Source: Zoogloea sp044344315 (GTDB lineage Bacteria; Pseudomonadota; Gammaproteobacteria; Burkholderiales; Rhodocyclaceae). Taken from it: a stretch of DNA of 64,000 nucleotides. This document shows, one piece after another, positions 42,266-51,038 of this stretch. The DNA lies in assembly GCF_044344315.1 (NCBI RefSeq), contig NZ_JBIJDC010000001.1, positions 62,001 to 126,000 on the forward strand, in the 5' to 3' direction. The notes below the pieces were generated by a model. That model made no database searches, was not told the origin of the DNA, and saw only the letters and a list, made by a program, of their open reading frames with translations. The position numbers and the translations under genes were made by a program. The number at the start of each line of letters is the position of its first letter. Within the stretch, counting starts at the first letter, position 1.

Positions 42266-45200
42266 ATGGCCGAGCAGGACCCCGTCCGCGCGCTTTCCGT
42301 GCCCACCCCGGGCAGCACGCTTCTCGACGACAAGTACACCACCACCGCCGGGCGCGTTTATCTGACCGGTTACCAGGCGCTGGTGCGCCTGCTGATGATC
42401 CAGCGTGATCGCGACCGGGCCGCCGGGCTCAACACCGCCGGCTTCGTCTCGGGCTACCGGGGCTCGCCCCTGGGCGGGCTCGACCAGACCCTGTGGAAGG
42501 CCAAGGCCCACTTAGCCAGCCACGACATCGTCTTCCAGCCGGGCATCAACGAAGACATGGCGGCCACCGCCGTGTGGGGCAGCCAGCAGGTTTCCCTGTC
42601 CGCCAAGGCCCGCGTCCAGGGCGTGTTCGGCATGTGGTACGGCAAGGGGCCGGGCGTGGACCGCTGTGGCGACGTGTTCCGCCACGCCAACGCCGCCGGC
42701 AGCTCGCAATACGGCGGAGTGCTGGTGATCGCCGGCGACGACCACGCCGCCAAGTCCTCCACCCTGCCCCACCAGACCGACCACTTCTTCAAGTCGATGA
42801 TGATGCCGGTGCTGGCCCCCGCCGGTGTGCAGGACTATCTCGACTTCGGCGTGCATGGCTGGGCCCTGTCGCGCTATTCCGGCTGCTGGGTGGCCTTCAA
42901 GGCCCTGGCCGACACGGTGGAAACCTCGGCCTCGGTGGACGTGGATCCGCTGCGCGTCACCACGAAGATCCCCGACGACTTCGCCCTGCCCCCTGACGGG
43001 CTCAACATCCGCTGGCCCGACCCGCCGCTGGTGCAGGAGAAGCGCCTGCTCCACGCCAAGCTCTACGCCGCCCTGGCCTACTGTCGGGCCAACGGCCTCA
43101 ACCGCATCGTCATCGACTCGCCCCAGCCCCGGCTGGGCATCATCACCAGCGGCAAGAGCTACCTGGACGTGCGCCAGGCCTTCGACGACCTGGGCATTGA
43201 CGAAGCACTCGCCGCCGAGATCGGCATCCGCCTCTACAAGGTGGGCATGGTGTGGCCCCTGGAGGCGGAAGGGGTGCGCCACTTCGCCGAAGGGCTGGAC
43301 GAGATCCTGGTGATCGAGGAGAAGCGCCAGCTCCTCGAATACCAGCTCAAGGAAGAGCTCTACAACTGGCGCGAGGACGTGCGCCCCCGCGTTGTCGGCA
43401 AGTTCGACGAGAAGGGGGAATGGTCGCTGCTCACTACCCTGGGCGCGGACGGCCGTACCACCGTAGACCACGGCGAATGGCTGCTCCCCGCCGCCGGGGA
43501 GCTGACCCCGGCCATGATCGCCCGGGTCATCGCTGCCCGCATCGGGCGCTTCTTCACCTCCGATCGCATCGAGGCCCGCCTGGCCTTCCTGCAGGCCAAG
43601 GAGGCCACCCTCGGCCGCCGCGTCTTCGCCATCGACCGGGTGCCCACCTTCTGCCCCGGCTGCCCCCACAACACCTCCACGGTGGTGCCCGAAGGCAGCC
43701 GCGCCATGGCCGGCATCGGTTGCCACTACATGGCCACCTTTATGCCCGACCGCAAGACCGGCACCTTCACCCACATGGGCGGTGAAGGCGTGCCCTGGGT
43801 TGGCCAGGCGCCCTTCATCGACGAGCCCCACATCTTTGCCAACCTGGGCGACGGCACCTATTTCCACTCGGGCCTGCTGGCCATCCGCCAGGCGGTAGCA
43901 GCCTTCAATCGCCCCGGTGGCAGCGGGCCGGCGACCAGCGGCATCACCTACAAGATCCTCTTCAACGACGCCGTGGCCATGACCGGCGGCCAGCCGGTGG
44001 ACGGCGACCTGACGGTGCCAAAGCTGCTGCGCCAGTTGCAAGGCGAAGGGGTGCACACCATCGTGCTGGTCACCGACGGCACCGACCGGGCCTGGCATGT
44101 GGCCGACATTCCCCACGGCATCCCGATCCGCCAGCGCGACGAGCTGGACGTGATCCAGCGCGAACTGCGCACCGTGCCCGGCGTGTCGGCCCTGGTCTTC
44201 GACCAGACCTGTGCCGCCGAGAAGCGCCGACGCAGGAAGCGCGGCACCTTCCCCGACCCGCAGACCCGCGTCTTCATCAACGAGGCGGTGTGCGAGGGCT
44301 GCGGTGACTGCGGCCGGGAATCCAACTGCATGGCCATCCTGCCGGTGGAAACCGAGTTCGGGCGCAAACGCCAGATCGACCAGTCGGCCTGCAACAAGGA
44401 CTACTCGTGCATGAACGGCTTCTGCCCGAGTTTCGTCACCATCGAAGGCGGCCGGGTGCGTAAGGGGCGCGCCCTGCAGTCGGGCGAGCAGCGCTTCGCC
44501 CCCCTGCCCGAGCCCACCCTGCCGGCCACCCGCGAGCCCTGGGGCATTCTCGTCACCGGCGTGGGTGGCACCGGGGTGGTCACCATCGGCGCCCTGATCG
44601 GCATGGCCGCCCACCTGGACGGCAAGGGCGTCACCGTGCTCGACATGACCGGCCTGGCCCAGAAGGGCGGCTCCGTGTTCAGCCACATCCGCATCGCCGA
44701 CCGGCCGGAAGATCTCCACGCCGTGCGCATCGCCGCCGGCGAAGCCAACGCGGTGATCGGCGGTGACGTGGTGGTCACCGCCAGCGTCGACGCCCTGGCC
44801 AAGATGGCCGTCGGGCGCACCCGCGGCGTGGTCAATTGCGCCGAAACACCCACGTCCGAGTTCACCCGCAACCCGGACTGGCAGTTCCCCCTGGAGAAGA
44901 TGCAGGCCGCCATCGTGGAGGCAGTGGGCACCGATGGCTGTGTATTCCTGGATGCCCAGTTCCTGGCCACCCGCCTGCTCGGCGACGCCATCGCCACCAA
45001 CCTGTTCCTGCTCGGCTACGCCTGGCAGAAGGGCTGGGTGCCGGTCAGCGCCGCCAGCCTGGACAAGGCCATCGAACTCAACGGCGCGGCGGTGGACATG
45101 AACCGCCAGGCCTTCCTGTGGGGCCGCCGGGCCGCCGTGGACCTGAGCACCGTCGAACGGGAGGTGAAACCGGCGCCGGTGATCCCCATACGCCCCGAAA

Positions 45201-45853
45201 CCCTGGACGACCGCATCGCCCGCCGGGCGGCCGTGCTCACCACCTACCAGGACGCCGCCTACGCCCGTCGCTACACCGACCTGGTGGCCCGCGTCCGTGC
45301 GGCCGAAGCCCCGCTGGGCAGCGAGCGCCTCACCGAAGCGGTACTGCGCCATTACTTCAAGCTGTTGACCTACAAGGACGAGTACGAAGTGGCCCGCCTG
45401 TTCAGCGATCCGAGCTTCCGCGAGGCGGTGGACAGCCAGTTCGAGGGCGACTTCCGCCTGCGCTTCCACCTCGCCCCGACCTTCCTGGCCCGGCCCGACC
45501 CGGCCTCCGGGCGCATCCGCAAGCTCGCCTTCGGCCCCTGGATGCTCACCGCCTTCAGCTGGCTGGCCAGGCTGCGGCGCCTGCGCGGCACGCCCTTCGA
45601 TGTTTTCGGCTATCACCCGGAACGCAAAGCCGAGCGCGCCCTGATCGTCGAGTACGAGCAGGACATCGCCCTCCTCCTTGGCACGCTCGACGCCGCCCGC
45701 CTTCCCCTGGCGGTAGAAATCGCCAGCCTGCCGGAAGGCATCCGGGGCTATGGGCACGTCAAGGCCGCGGCGATGCGCAGCGTGGCGCAACACCGCAAGG
45801 CCCTGCTCGCCCGCTGGTCAGGCAAGGCTGGGGCAACCAGCCAGGCTGCCTGA
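42266..45853 (+). CDS. fused indolepyruvate:ferredoxin oxidoreductase
   Basis: A 1195-residue single-chain enzyme converting arylpyruvates to arylacetyl-CoA with ferredoxin reduction. Order: N-terminal pyruvate-oxidoreductase alpha-like region, thiamine-diphosphate domain with FCPGCPHNTS and LGDGTYFHSG (about 460-600), and a ferredoxin-type Cys cluster CEGCGDCGRESNC with CNKDYSCMNGFCP (about 680-730). A gamma domain GVGGTGVVTIG (about 770) and a DUF6537 C-terminus follow. The ATG at 42266 has GAGGAAAC upstream. It is not obviously part of the pigment cluster, though both handle aromatic metabolites. Confidence 0.95.
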   Translation: MAEQDPVRALSVPTPGSTLLDDKYTTTAGRVYLTGYQALVRLLMIQRDRDRAAGLNTAGFVSGYRGSPLGGLDQTLWKAKAHLASHDIVFQPGINEDMAATAVWGSQQVSLSAKARVQGVFGMWYGKGPGVDRCGDVFRHANAAGSSQYGGVLVIAGDDHAAKSSTLPHQTDHFFKSMMMPVLAPAGVQDYLDFGVHGWALSRYSGCWVAFKALADTVETSASVDVDPLRVTTKIPDDFALPPDGLNIRWPDPPLVQEKRLLHAKLYAALAYCRANGLNRIVIDSPQPRLGIITSGKSYLDVRQAFDDLGIDEALAAEIGIRLYKVGMVWPLEAEGVRHFAEGLDEILVIEEKRQLLEYQLKEELYNWREDVRPRVVGKFDEKGEWSLLTTLGADGRTTVDHGEWLLPAAGELTPAMIARVIAARIGRFFTSDRIEARLAFLQAKEATLGRRVFAIDRVPTFCPGCPHNTSTVVPEGSRAMAGIGCHYMATFMPDRKTGTFTHMGGEGVPWVGQAPFIDEPHIFANLGDGTYFHSGLLAIRQAVAAFNRPGGSGPATSGITYKILFNDAVAMTGGQPVDGDLTVPKLLRQLQGEGVHTIVLVTDGTDRAWHVADIPHGIPIRQRDELDVIQRELRTVPGVSALVFDQTCAAEKRRRRKRGTFPDPQTRVFINEAVCEGCGDCGRESNCMAILPVETEFGRKRQIDQSACNKDYSCMNGFCPSFVTIEGGRVRKGRALQSGEQRFAPLPEPTLPATREPWGILVTGVGGTGVVTIGALIGMAAHLDGKGVTVLDMTGLAQKGGSVFSHIRIADRPEDLHAVRIAAGEANAVIGGDVVVTASVDALAKMAVGRTRGVVNCAETPTSEFTRNPDWQFPLEKMQAAIVEAVGTDGCVFLDAQFLATRLLGDAIATNLFLLGYAWQKGWVPVSAASLDKAIELNGAAVDMNRQAFLWGRRAAVDLSTVEREVKPAPVIPIRPETLDDRIARRAAVLTTYQDAAYARRYTDLVARVRAAEAPLGSERLTEAVLRHYFKLLTYKDEYEVARLFSDPSFREAVDSQFEGDFRLRFHLAPTFLARPDPASGRIRKLAFGPWMLTAFSWLARLRRLRGTPFDVFGYHPERKAERALIVEYEQDIALLLGTLDAARLPLAVEIASLPEGIRGYGHVKAAAMRSVAQHRKALLARWSGKAGATSQAA

Positions 45854-46046
45854 ACGACCGTCAACACCCGCCGTCCCCGCCTGCAAAATCCCGGGCAGGG
45901 CGGCGGCATTCGTCCATTCCGTCACGCCCGAGACGCAATCTAACCTGAGCCCCGCGCCGGGAGCCTGATTCCGGGCTTTGCAGCGCCCCGAAATGGCTTC
46001 ATCATCGGGGCACATCATTGCCACTCCCGGTCACGAAAGCCCCTCC

Positions 46047-46544
46047 ATGAAATACCTGTCCCTGCTGCTCACCACCCTGCTCCTCGGCACCTCTGCCTTC
46101 GCCGCTCCGCCCAGCAACGAGTCCATCTCCCAGCTTCTGGTGGCCACCCGGATGGAACGCTCGGTCGGCGCCGCCCAGCAAGGCCTGGAGCAAGCCGTGC
46201 GCAACTCCATCAACCAGAGCCTGCAGGGCCGGACCCTTACCCCCCAGGGCCAGAAGGTCATCGAGAAATTCTCTGCCGACGCGGGCGTGATCATCCGCAA
46301 GGAGATCAACTGGGCTGACCTCAAGGGCGCCTACCTGAAGCTCTACGCCGAAACATTCACCCAGGAGGAAGTGGACGGCCTGCTGGCCTTCTACCGCAGC
46401 CCGGCCGGCGTCGCCCTGCTGGAGAAGATGCCCCAGGTCACCCAGAAGTCGGCCGCCATCACCCAGCAGCGCATCGGCCCCCTGGTGGAGAAGCTCAAGG
46501 CGTCCATGGCGCAAACCGTCCAGGACGCCAAGGCGGCCAAGTAA
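46047..46544 (+). CDS. DUF2059 family exported protein
   Basis: A 165-residue secreted or periplasmic protein with signal peptide MKYLSLLLTTLLLGTSAFA and the DUF2059 helical core containing YAETFTQEEVDGLLAFYRSPAG. The family is widespread in proteobacteria with no assigned function. It stands alone, 24 nt upstream of the methyltransferase gene, and may be cotranscribed with it. Confidence 0.9.
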   Translation: MKYLSLLLTTLLLGTSAFAAPPSNESISQLLVATRMERSVGAAQQGLEQAVRNSINQSLQGRTLTPQGQKVIEKFSADAGVIIRKEINWADLKGAYLKLYAETFTQEEVDGLLAFYRSPAGVALLEKMPQVTQKSAAITQQRIGPLVEKLKASMAQTVQDAKAAK

Positions 46545-46568
46545 GCCCATGGCTCCGGGCCTGACGGA

Positions 46569-47351
46569 ATGAAGCTGCCTCCTGCCCTGAAGGCCCTGCT
46601 GGCCCAGGCCATCGGCACCGCGACCGCGCTCGCCGCGGCCCGCAGCGGCATGCTGCCGGGTGGTCTGTGGCCGGTGGTCGTGGTCCAGGCACTGGCCGCC
46701 ACGGCAACGGCCACCGCGCTCGGCAGCGCGCCCTGGTGGCGCTGGATCCACCTGGGCTTCGCGCCCCTGGTGGTGGTAGCCCTGCAGTTGAACATCGCCC
46801 CCGGCTGGTATCTCGCCGCCTTCATCGGTTTCGCCCTGGTCTTCTGGAGCAGCTTCCGCACCCAGGTTCCCCTGTTCCTGTCCAACCGGGCCACCGCCGC
46901 CGCCGTCGCCGAACAGCTCCCCCGCAACCGCCCGTCCCGCCTGCTCGACCTGGGTAGCGGCACCGGCTCCCTGCTGCGCCCCCTGGCGCAAATGCGCCCG
47001 GACTGCCGCCTGGAGGGCATCGAATCCGCACCCGCACCCTACGCCCTGTCGGTGCTGCTGACCCGCCGGGAGCCCACCATTGCCGTGGCCCGGGGCGACT
47101 TTTTCGACATTCCGTGGAGTGACTACGACCTGGTCTACGCCTTCCTGTCGCCGGTGCCCATGGCCGAGGTGTGGCGCAAGGCCAGCGCCGAGTTGCGCCC
47201 CGGCGCCCTGCTGGTCAGCAACAGCTTTCCCGTCGAAGGTATCGATCCGGACCACATCATCGACGTGGACGACCGGCGTCACACCCGCCTGTACTGCTAC
47301 CGGCCCGCCGGGCCGGCTTATCAGCAGAAATCTGGAATTACAGGTCTATAG
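46569..47351 (+). CDS. membrane-anchored SAM-dependent methyltransferase
   Basis: A 260-residue protein with three or four hydrophobic segments in the first 95 residues. A class I methyltransferase domain follows with motif I RLLDLGSGTGSLLRPLA near residue 120, an acidic residue in LEGIESAP and YDLVYAFLSPVP as motif IV. The substrate is unknown; membrane attachment suggests a lipid or membrane-associated target. Its start lies 24 nt after the DUF2059 stop. Confidence 0.82.
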   Translation: MKLPPALKALLAQAIGTATALAAARSGMLPGGLWPVVVVQALAATATATALGSAPWWRWIHLGFAPLVVVALQLNIAPGWYLAAFIGFALVFWSSFRTQVPLFLSNRATAAAVAEQLPRNRPSRLLDLGSGTGSLLRPLAQMRPDCRLEGIESAPAPYALSVLLTRREPTIAVARGDFFDIPWSDYDLVYAFLSPVPMAEVWRKASAELRPGALLVSNSFPVEGIDPDHIIDVDDRRHTRLYCYRPAGPAYQQKSGITGL

Positions 47352-47435
47352 CCCCTCAATTCCACCTCTCCTGCGGCCGTTAATGCCCGAATAATGGCGC
47401 CATCGCGCCTGGCGTTCAGCGAGAGGATTCCCACC

Positions 47436-48143
47436 ATGTCCCGGATCATCTGCATCATCGGCAACAAGGGCGGCACCGGCAAGACCACCCTGTCCCACAT
47501 GCTCTGCCAGGGCCTTGGCCTGCTTGGTCAGCGCTCGGCCTGCATCCTGACCGATACCTCCCGCGAACCCCTGAGCCCCGACGGACGGCGCTACGTCACG
47601 GCCGACGCCCGCACCCCCGAGGCCCTGCATAAGGTCGTCAGCAAGCTGCGCACCATGAACGGCTGGATCGGCGTCATCGACGGCGGTGGCAACCGCGCCG
47701 AAGTGGACCGCACCCTCAACGGCCTCGCCGACATCGTGCTGCTGCCCTTCCGCGACTCCCACGAAGACCTGCGCACCGTCCTCCACGACCTGGAAGCCTT
47801 CCCCCACGCCTACGCCCTGCCCTCCCAGTGGCCCACCAACGCCTGGGCCCGGGACGCCGCCGACCGCAGCGTGGCACAGATGCTCGGCGCCCACCGCGAC
47901 CGCCTGCTTCACCCTGTAGCCAGCCTGTCAGCCTCCAAACTGCTGCTCCAGAAGACCATCCCCGACGGCCTGCCCTCCAACGTGGGCAACGCCTGCCGGG
48001 CCCTGGCGCGGCAGGTGATGGAGGTCCTGGAGATCGGTGACAGTGCCGGCGAGGCCCCCCGCAGCGAGGCCCAGGCCGAAGCACCCGCCCCGCCGCCGCC
48101 CTCCGTTCTCCCCGAAGGCTACGCCAGCACCGCCCACCACTGA
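47436..48143 (+). CDS. ParA/MinD-like P-loop ATPase
   Basis: A 235-residue ATPase with the deviant Walker A motif GNKGGTGKTTLSH near residue 9 and a Walker B-like VIDGGGNRAE near residue 85. The C-terminus is proline- and alanine-rich and probably disordered. No parB-like gene or partner is adjacent, so it is an orphan; it could position a protein complex. ATG 47436 is preferred over upstream in-frame codons because the P-loop begins at residue 9. Confidence 0.85.
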   Translation: MSRIICIIGNKGGTGKTTLSHMLCQGLGLLGQRSACILTDTSREPLSPDGRRYVTADARTPEALHKVVSKLRTMNGWIGVIDGGGNRAEVDRTLNGLADIVLLPFRDSHEDLRTVLHDLEAFPHAYALPSQWPTNAWARDAADRSVAQMLGAHRDRLLHPVASLSASKLLLQKTIPDGLPSNVGNACRALARQVMEVLEIGDSAGEAPRSEAQAEAPAPPPPSVLPEGYASTAHH

Positions 48144-48238
48144 GGCAGCCCCGGCACCTTTCCTTGACCTAGGCGGTTTACCCACCGGGGTGGGTCGGGC
48201 AGAATGCGCCGACCTTCGACTTCCCGGTTTGCCTCCCG

Positions 48239-48901
48239 ATGCTCCGTGCCCACGGCCTGGCCTGTGACCGCGGCGACCGCCGCCTGTTTTCCGCCGTGGA
48301 CTTTTCCCTTGCCCCTGGCGAATGGCTGCAGGTGGAAGGCGCCAACGGAGCCGGCAAGACCAGCCTGCTGCGCATGCTGGCCGGTCTGGCGCCGAGCGCC
48401 GACGGGCACATCGAATGGGACGGCCAGCCGGTACGTGATGTGCGCGACGAATACCATGCGCGCCTGCTCTATCTGGGCCACGCCCCGGCCATCAAGGAAG
48501 ACCTCTCGGCCCTCGAAAACATCCAGACCGCCGCCGCCGTGGCCGGCCGACCGCTGGACGAGGCCACCGCCCTTGCCGCCCTGCGCCGCATCGGCCTGAA
48601 GGGTCGCGAGGATCTGCCGACCCGGGTGCTCTCCCAGGGGCAGAAACGCCGCGTGGCCCTGGCCCGCCTGCTGTGCAGCCAGGCGCGGCTGTGGATTCTC
48701 GACGAACCCTTCGTGGCCCTGGACGTGGCCGCCGTATCCCAGCTGTGCGGCATCCTCGACGAGCACCTGTCGCGGGGTGGGCTGCTGATCTTCACCAGCC
48801 ACCAGGCCGTGCAGCTCGCTGGCACCGGCAACACCCTCAAGCTCGGCCCGACCCCAAATACACCGCGGGCCCGCCCCGATAGGGAAGAGGTGCCGGCATG
48901 A
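48239..48901 (+). CDS. ccmA: cytochrome c maturation ATP-binding protein CcmA
   Basis: A 220-residue ABC ATPase with Walker A EGANGAGKTSLLRML, signature LSQGQKRRVALARLL, Walker B LWILDEPFVALD and a switch His in FTSHQA. It powers the CcmABCD complex that releases haem-loaded CcmE in the periplasm. It heads the ccmABCDEFGHI operon. Its stop overlaps a 19-codon frame that leads into ccmB. Confidence 0.95.
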   Translation: MLRAHGLACDRGDRRLFSAVDFSLAPGEWLQVEGANGAGKTSLLRMLAGLAPSADGHIEWDGQPVRDVRDEYHARLLYLGHAPAIKEDLSALENIQTAAAVAGRPLDEATALAALRRIGLKGREDLPTRVLSQGQKRRVALARLLCSQARLWILDEPFVALDVAAVSQLCGILDEHLSRGGLLIFTSHQAVQLAGTGNTLKLGPTPNTPRARPDREEVPA

Positions 48902-48957
48902 GCGCGAGCCGCCCCATGCACCACCCCGAAGTGCGCAGCACGGAGAGTGTCCAGTGA
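48898..48957 (+). CDS. possible 19-residue bridging ORF between ccmA and ccmB
   Basis: An ATG overlapping the ccmA stop (ATGA) opens 19 codons that end in a TGA overlapping the GTG start of ccmB (GTGA). The arrangement could hand ribosomes from ccmA to ccmB across a 52-nt gap. No product is expected to be stable. Coding status is speculative. Confidence 0.25.
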   Translation: MSASRPMHHPEVRSTESVQ

Positions 48958-49619
48958 GCGCCTTCATTGCCATCGTCCGTCGTGACCTGCTCCTCGCCGC
49001 CCGGCGCAAGAGCGAGGTGTTCACGGCCCTGTTCTTCTTCATGATCGTGGTCAGCCTGTTTCCCCTGGGCATCGGGCCGGAAACCGCCATGCTGCGGCGC
49101 ATTGCCCCGGGCGTGCTGTGGGTCGCCGCCCTGCTGGCCGCCATGCTGTCCCTCAACCGCCTGTTCGCCGCCGACCACCAGGACGGAACTCTCGAGCAGA
49201 TGAGCCTGTCTCCCACTCCGCTGGCCCTGCTGGTGAGTGGCAAGGTGCTGGCCCACTGGCTGACCTCCGGCCTGCCCCTGGTGCTGCTGGCACCGGTGCT
49301 GGGCCTGCAGTTCGACCTTTCGCCCCGGGCCCTGGGCGTGCTGATGATCAGCCTGTTGCTGGGTACCCCGGTGCTGTCCCTGGTCGGCGCCATTGGCGCG
49401 GCCCTGACCCTGGGTGTGCGCGGCGGTGGCGTGCTGCTGTCCCTGCTGGTGCTGCCCCTGTATATTCCAGCGCTCATTTTCGGTGCCGGCGCAGTGGAGG
49501 CAGATGTGGCCGGGCTGGGCGCCGGCGGTCACCTGTCACTGCTCGGCGCGCTGCTGGCGCTGGGCGTGTTCTTTGCTCCCTGGGCCGCCACCGCAGCCCT
49601 GCGAATCGCCCTCGAGTAG
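48954..49619 (+). CDS. ccmB: haem exporter/cytochrome c maturation membrane protein CcmB
   Basis: A 221-residue inner-membrane protein with six hydrophobic helices, beginning IVRRDLLLAARRKSEVFTALFFFMIV, the CcmB-typical N-terminus. It is the permease partner of CcmA. Start is GTG 48954. Confidence 0.95.
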   Translation: MSAFIAIVRRDLLLAARRKSEVFTALFFFMIVVSLFPLGIGPETAMLRRIAPGVLWVAALLAAMLSLNRLFAADHQDGTLEQMSLSPTPLALLVSGKVLAHWLTSGLPLVLLAPVLGLQFDLSPRALGVLMISLLLGTPVLSLVGAIGAALTLGVRGGGVLLSLLVLPLYIPALIFGAGAVEADVAGLGAGGHLSLLGALLALGVFFAPWAATAALRIALE

Positions 49620-49650
49620 GGCGCCCCGATCCAATCAACCGGATTCATCC

Positions 49651-50400
49651 ATGAGTCAGCGTCTCGTCAATTGGTTCAAGTTTGCCTCGCCGGCCAGCTT
49701 CTACCCCCTCGCCGGGAAGATGTGGCCCTGGTTTGCAGCCATCGGCAGCGTGCTGGCAGCCGTCGGCCTGTGGATCAGCTTCTTCGTCGCCCCCACCGAC
49801 TTCCAGCAGGGCGAGGGCTACCGCATCATCTTCATCCACGTGCCGGCCTCGTGGATGTCCATGTTCATCTACTGCGTGATGGCCTTCTGGGCGGCCATCG
49901 GCATCACCTTCAACACCCGCCTGTCGGGCATGATGAGCTCTGCACTGGCGCCCACCGGCGCCCTGTTCGCCTTCCTGTCCCTATGGACCGGAGCCCTGTG
50001 GGGCAAGCCCATGTGGGGGGCCTGGTGGGTGTGGGACGCCCGCCTCACCTCCGAGCTGATCCTGTTCTTCCTGTACATCGGCTACATCGCCCTCACCGCC
50101 GCCATCGATGACCCGCGCCGGGCCGACAAGGCCGGGGCCATCATCGCCCTGGTCGGCGTGGTGAACGTGCCCATCATCTATTTCTCGGTGAAGTGGTGGA
50201 ACACCCTGCACCAGGGCGCCTCCGTGTCCCTCACCAAGGCGCCGTCCATGGCCACCACCATGCTGTGGGGCATGCTCATCATGGCCCTGGCCTTCTGGAT
50301 GTACAGCATCGCCATCGCCCTGTACCGGGTGCGGGCCATCATTCTCGAACGGGAACGCCACGCCACCTGGGTGGCCGAACTACCGGAGATGCAACGATGA
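49651..50400 (+). CDS. ccmC: cytochrome c maturation haem-handling protein CcmC
   Basis: A 249-residue membrane protein with the tryptophan-rich haem-binding segment WGAWWVWDARLTSELIL (WWD domain) and flanking histidine HVPASWMS. It delivers haem to CcmE. Its stop overlaps ccmD (ATGA). Confidence 0.95.
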   Translation: MSQRLVNWFKFASPASFYPLAGKMWPWFAAIGSVLAAVGLWISFFVAPTDFQQGEGYRIIFIHVPASWMSMFIYCVMAFWAAIGITFNTRLSGMMSSALAPTGALFAFLSLWTGALWGKPMWGAWWVWDARLTSELILFFLYIGYIALTAAIDDPRRADKAGAIIALVGVVNVPIIYFSVKWWNTLHQGASVSLTKAPSMATTMLWGMLIMALAFWMYSIAIALYRVRAIILERERHATWVAELPEMQR

Positions 50401-50579
50401 ACTGGGGCAGCGCAGGCGAGTTCTTCGCCATGGGGGGCTACGGCCTCTACGTCTGGGGCAGCTTCGGCGTCACCGCCGCAGCCCTCCTGATCGAAGGCGT
50501 GCTGGTACGCCAGCGCCTTGCCGCCGCCCGACGCAGCCTGCGCCGGGAACTTGCTGCCGACCGCGACACTCAGGACTGA
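50397..50579 (+). CDS. ccmD: cytochrome c maturation small protein CcmD
   Basis: A 60-residue protein with a single transmembrane helix (GLYVWGSFGVTAAALLIEGVL) and a basic C-terminal tail, as in CcmD. It stabilises the CcmABC complex and haem-CcmE release. It overlaps ccmC by 4 nt. Confidence 0.92.
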   Translation: MNWGSAGEFFAMGGYGLYVWGSFGVTAAALLIEGVLVRQRLAAARRSLRRELAADRDTQD

Positions 50580-50582
50580 ATC

Positions 50583-51023
50583 ATGAAACCACGTCAGAAA
50601 CGCCTCGCCATCATCGTCGGCGGGCTTGCCACCCTCGGCATCGCCGCCACCCTCATCCTCAACGCCTTCCAGAGCAACCTGGTGTTCTTCTTCACTCCCA
50701 CCCAGGTGGCCAACGGAGAAGCCCCCAAAGAGCGCGCCTTCCGCATCGGCGGGCTGGTCAAGGAGGGCAGCCTGCAACGCAGCGACATCGTTGCCCGCTT
50801 CATCGTCACCGACACCGCCAAGGAGATCCCGGTGGCCTACGAAGGCATCCTGCCCGACCTCTTCAGCGAGGGTAAGGGTGTGGTGGCCCAGGGCGTACTG
50901 AGTGCAGACGGCAAATTCACCGCGACCGAGGTGCTCGCCAAGCACGACGAAAACTACATGCCGCCGGAAGCCCAGGCCGCCGTAGACCAGGCCCACCAAG
51001 CCACCCGTACCCTCAAGCAGTAA
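50583..51023 (+). CDS. ccmE: periplasmic haem chaperone CcmE
   Basis: A 146-residue protein with one N-terminal signal anchor (about residues 8-28) and a beta-barrel chaperone domain. The covalent haem ligand is His121 in LAKHDENYMPPEA, with Tyr125 as axial ligand. It carries haem from CcmC to CcmF/H. A 3-nt gap follows ccmD. Confidence 0.95.
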   Translation: MKPRQKRLAIIVGGLATLGIAATLILNAFQSNLVFFFTPTQVANGEAPKERAFRIGGLVKEGSLQRSDIVARFIVTDTAKEIPVAYEGILPDLFSEGKGVVAQGVLSADGKFTATEVLAKHDENYMPPEAQAAVDQAHQATRTLKQ

Positions 51024-51038
51024 GCCCGGAGGCTCCCC

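Noticed and set aside
42512..45793. 1093-codon open frame on the minus strand
   Set aside because: It is antisense to the indolepyruvate oxidoreductase and reflects the third-position GC of that gene; the product is low-complexity Gly/His/Val-rich with no domain.
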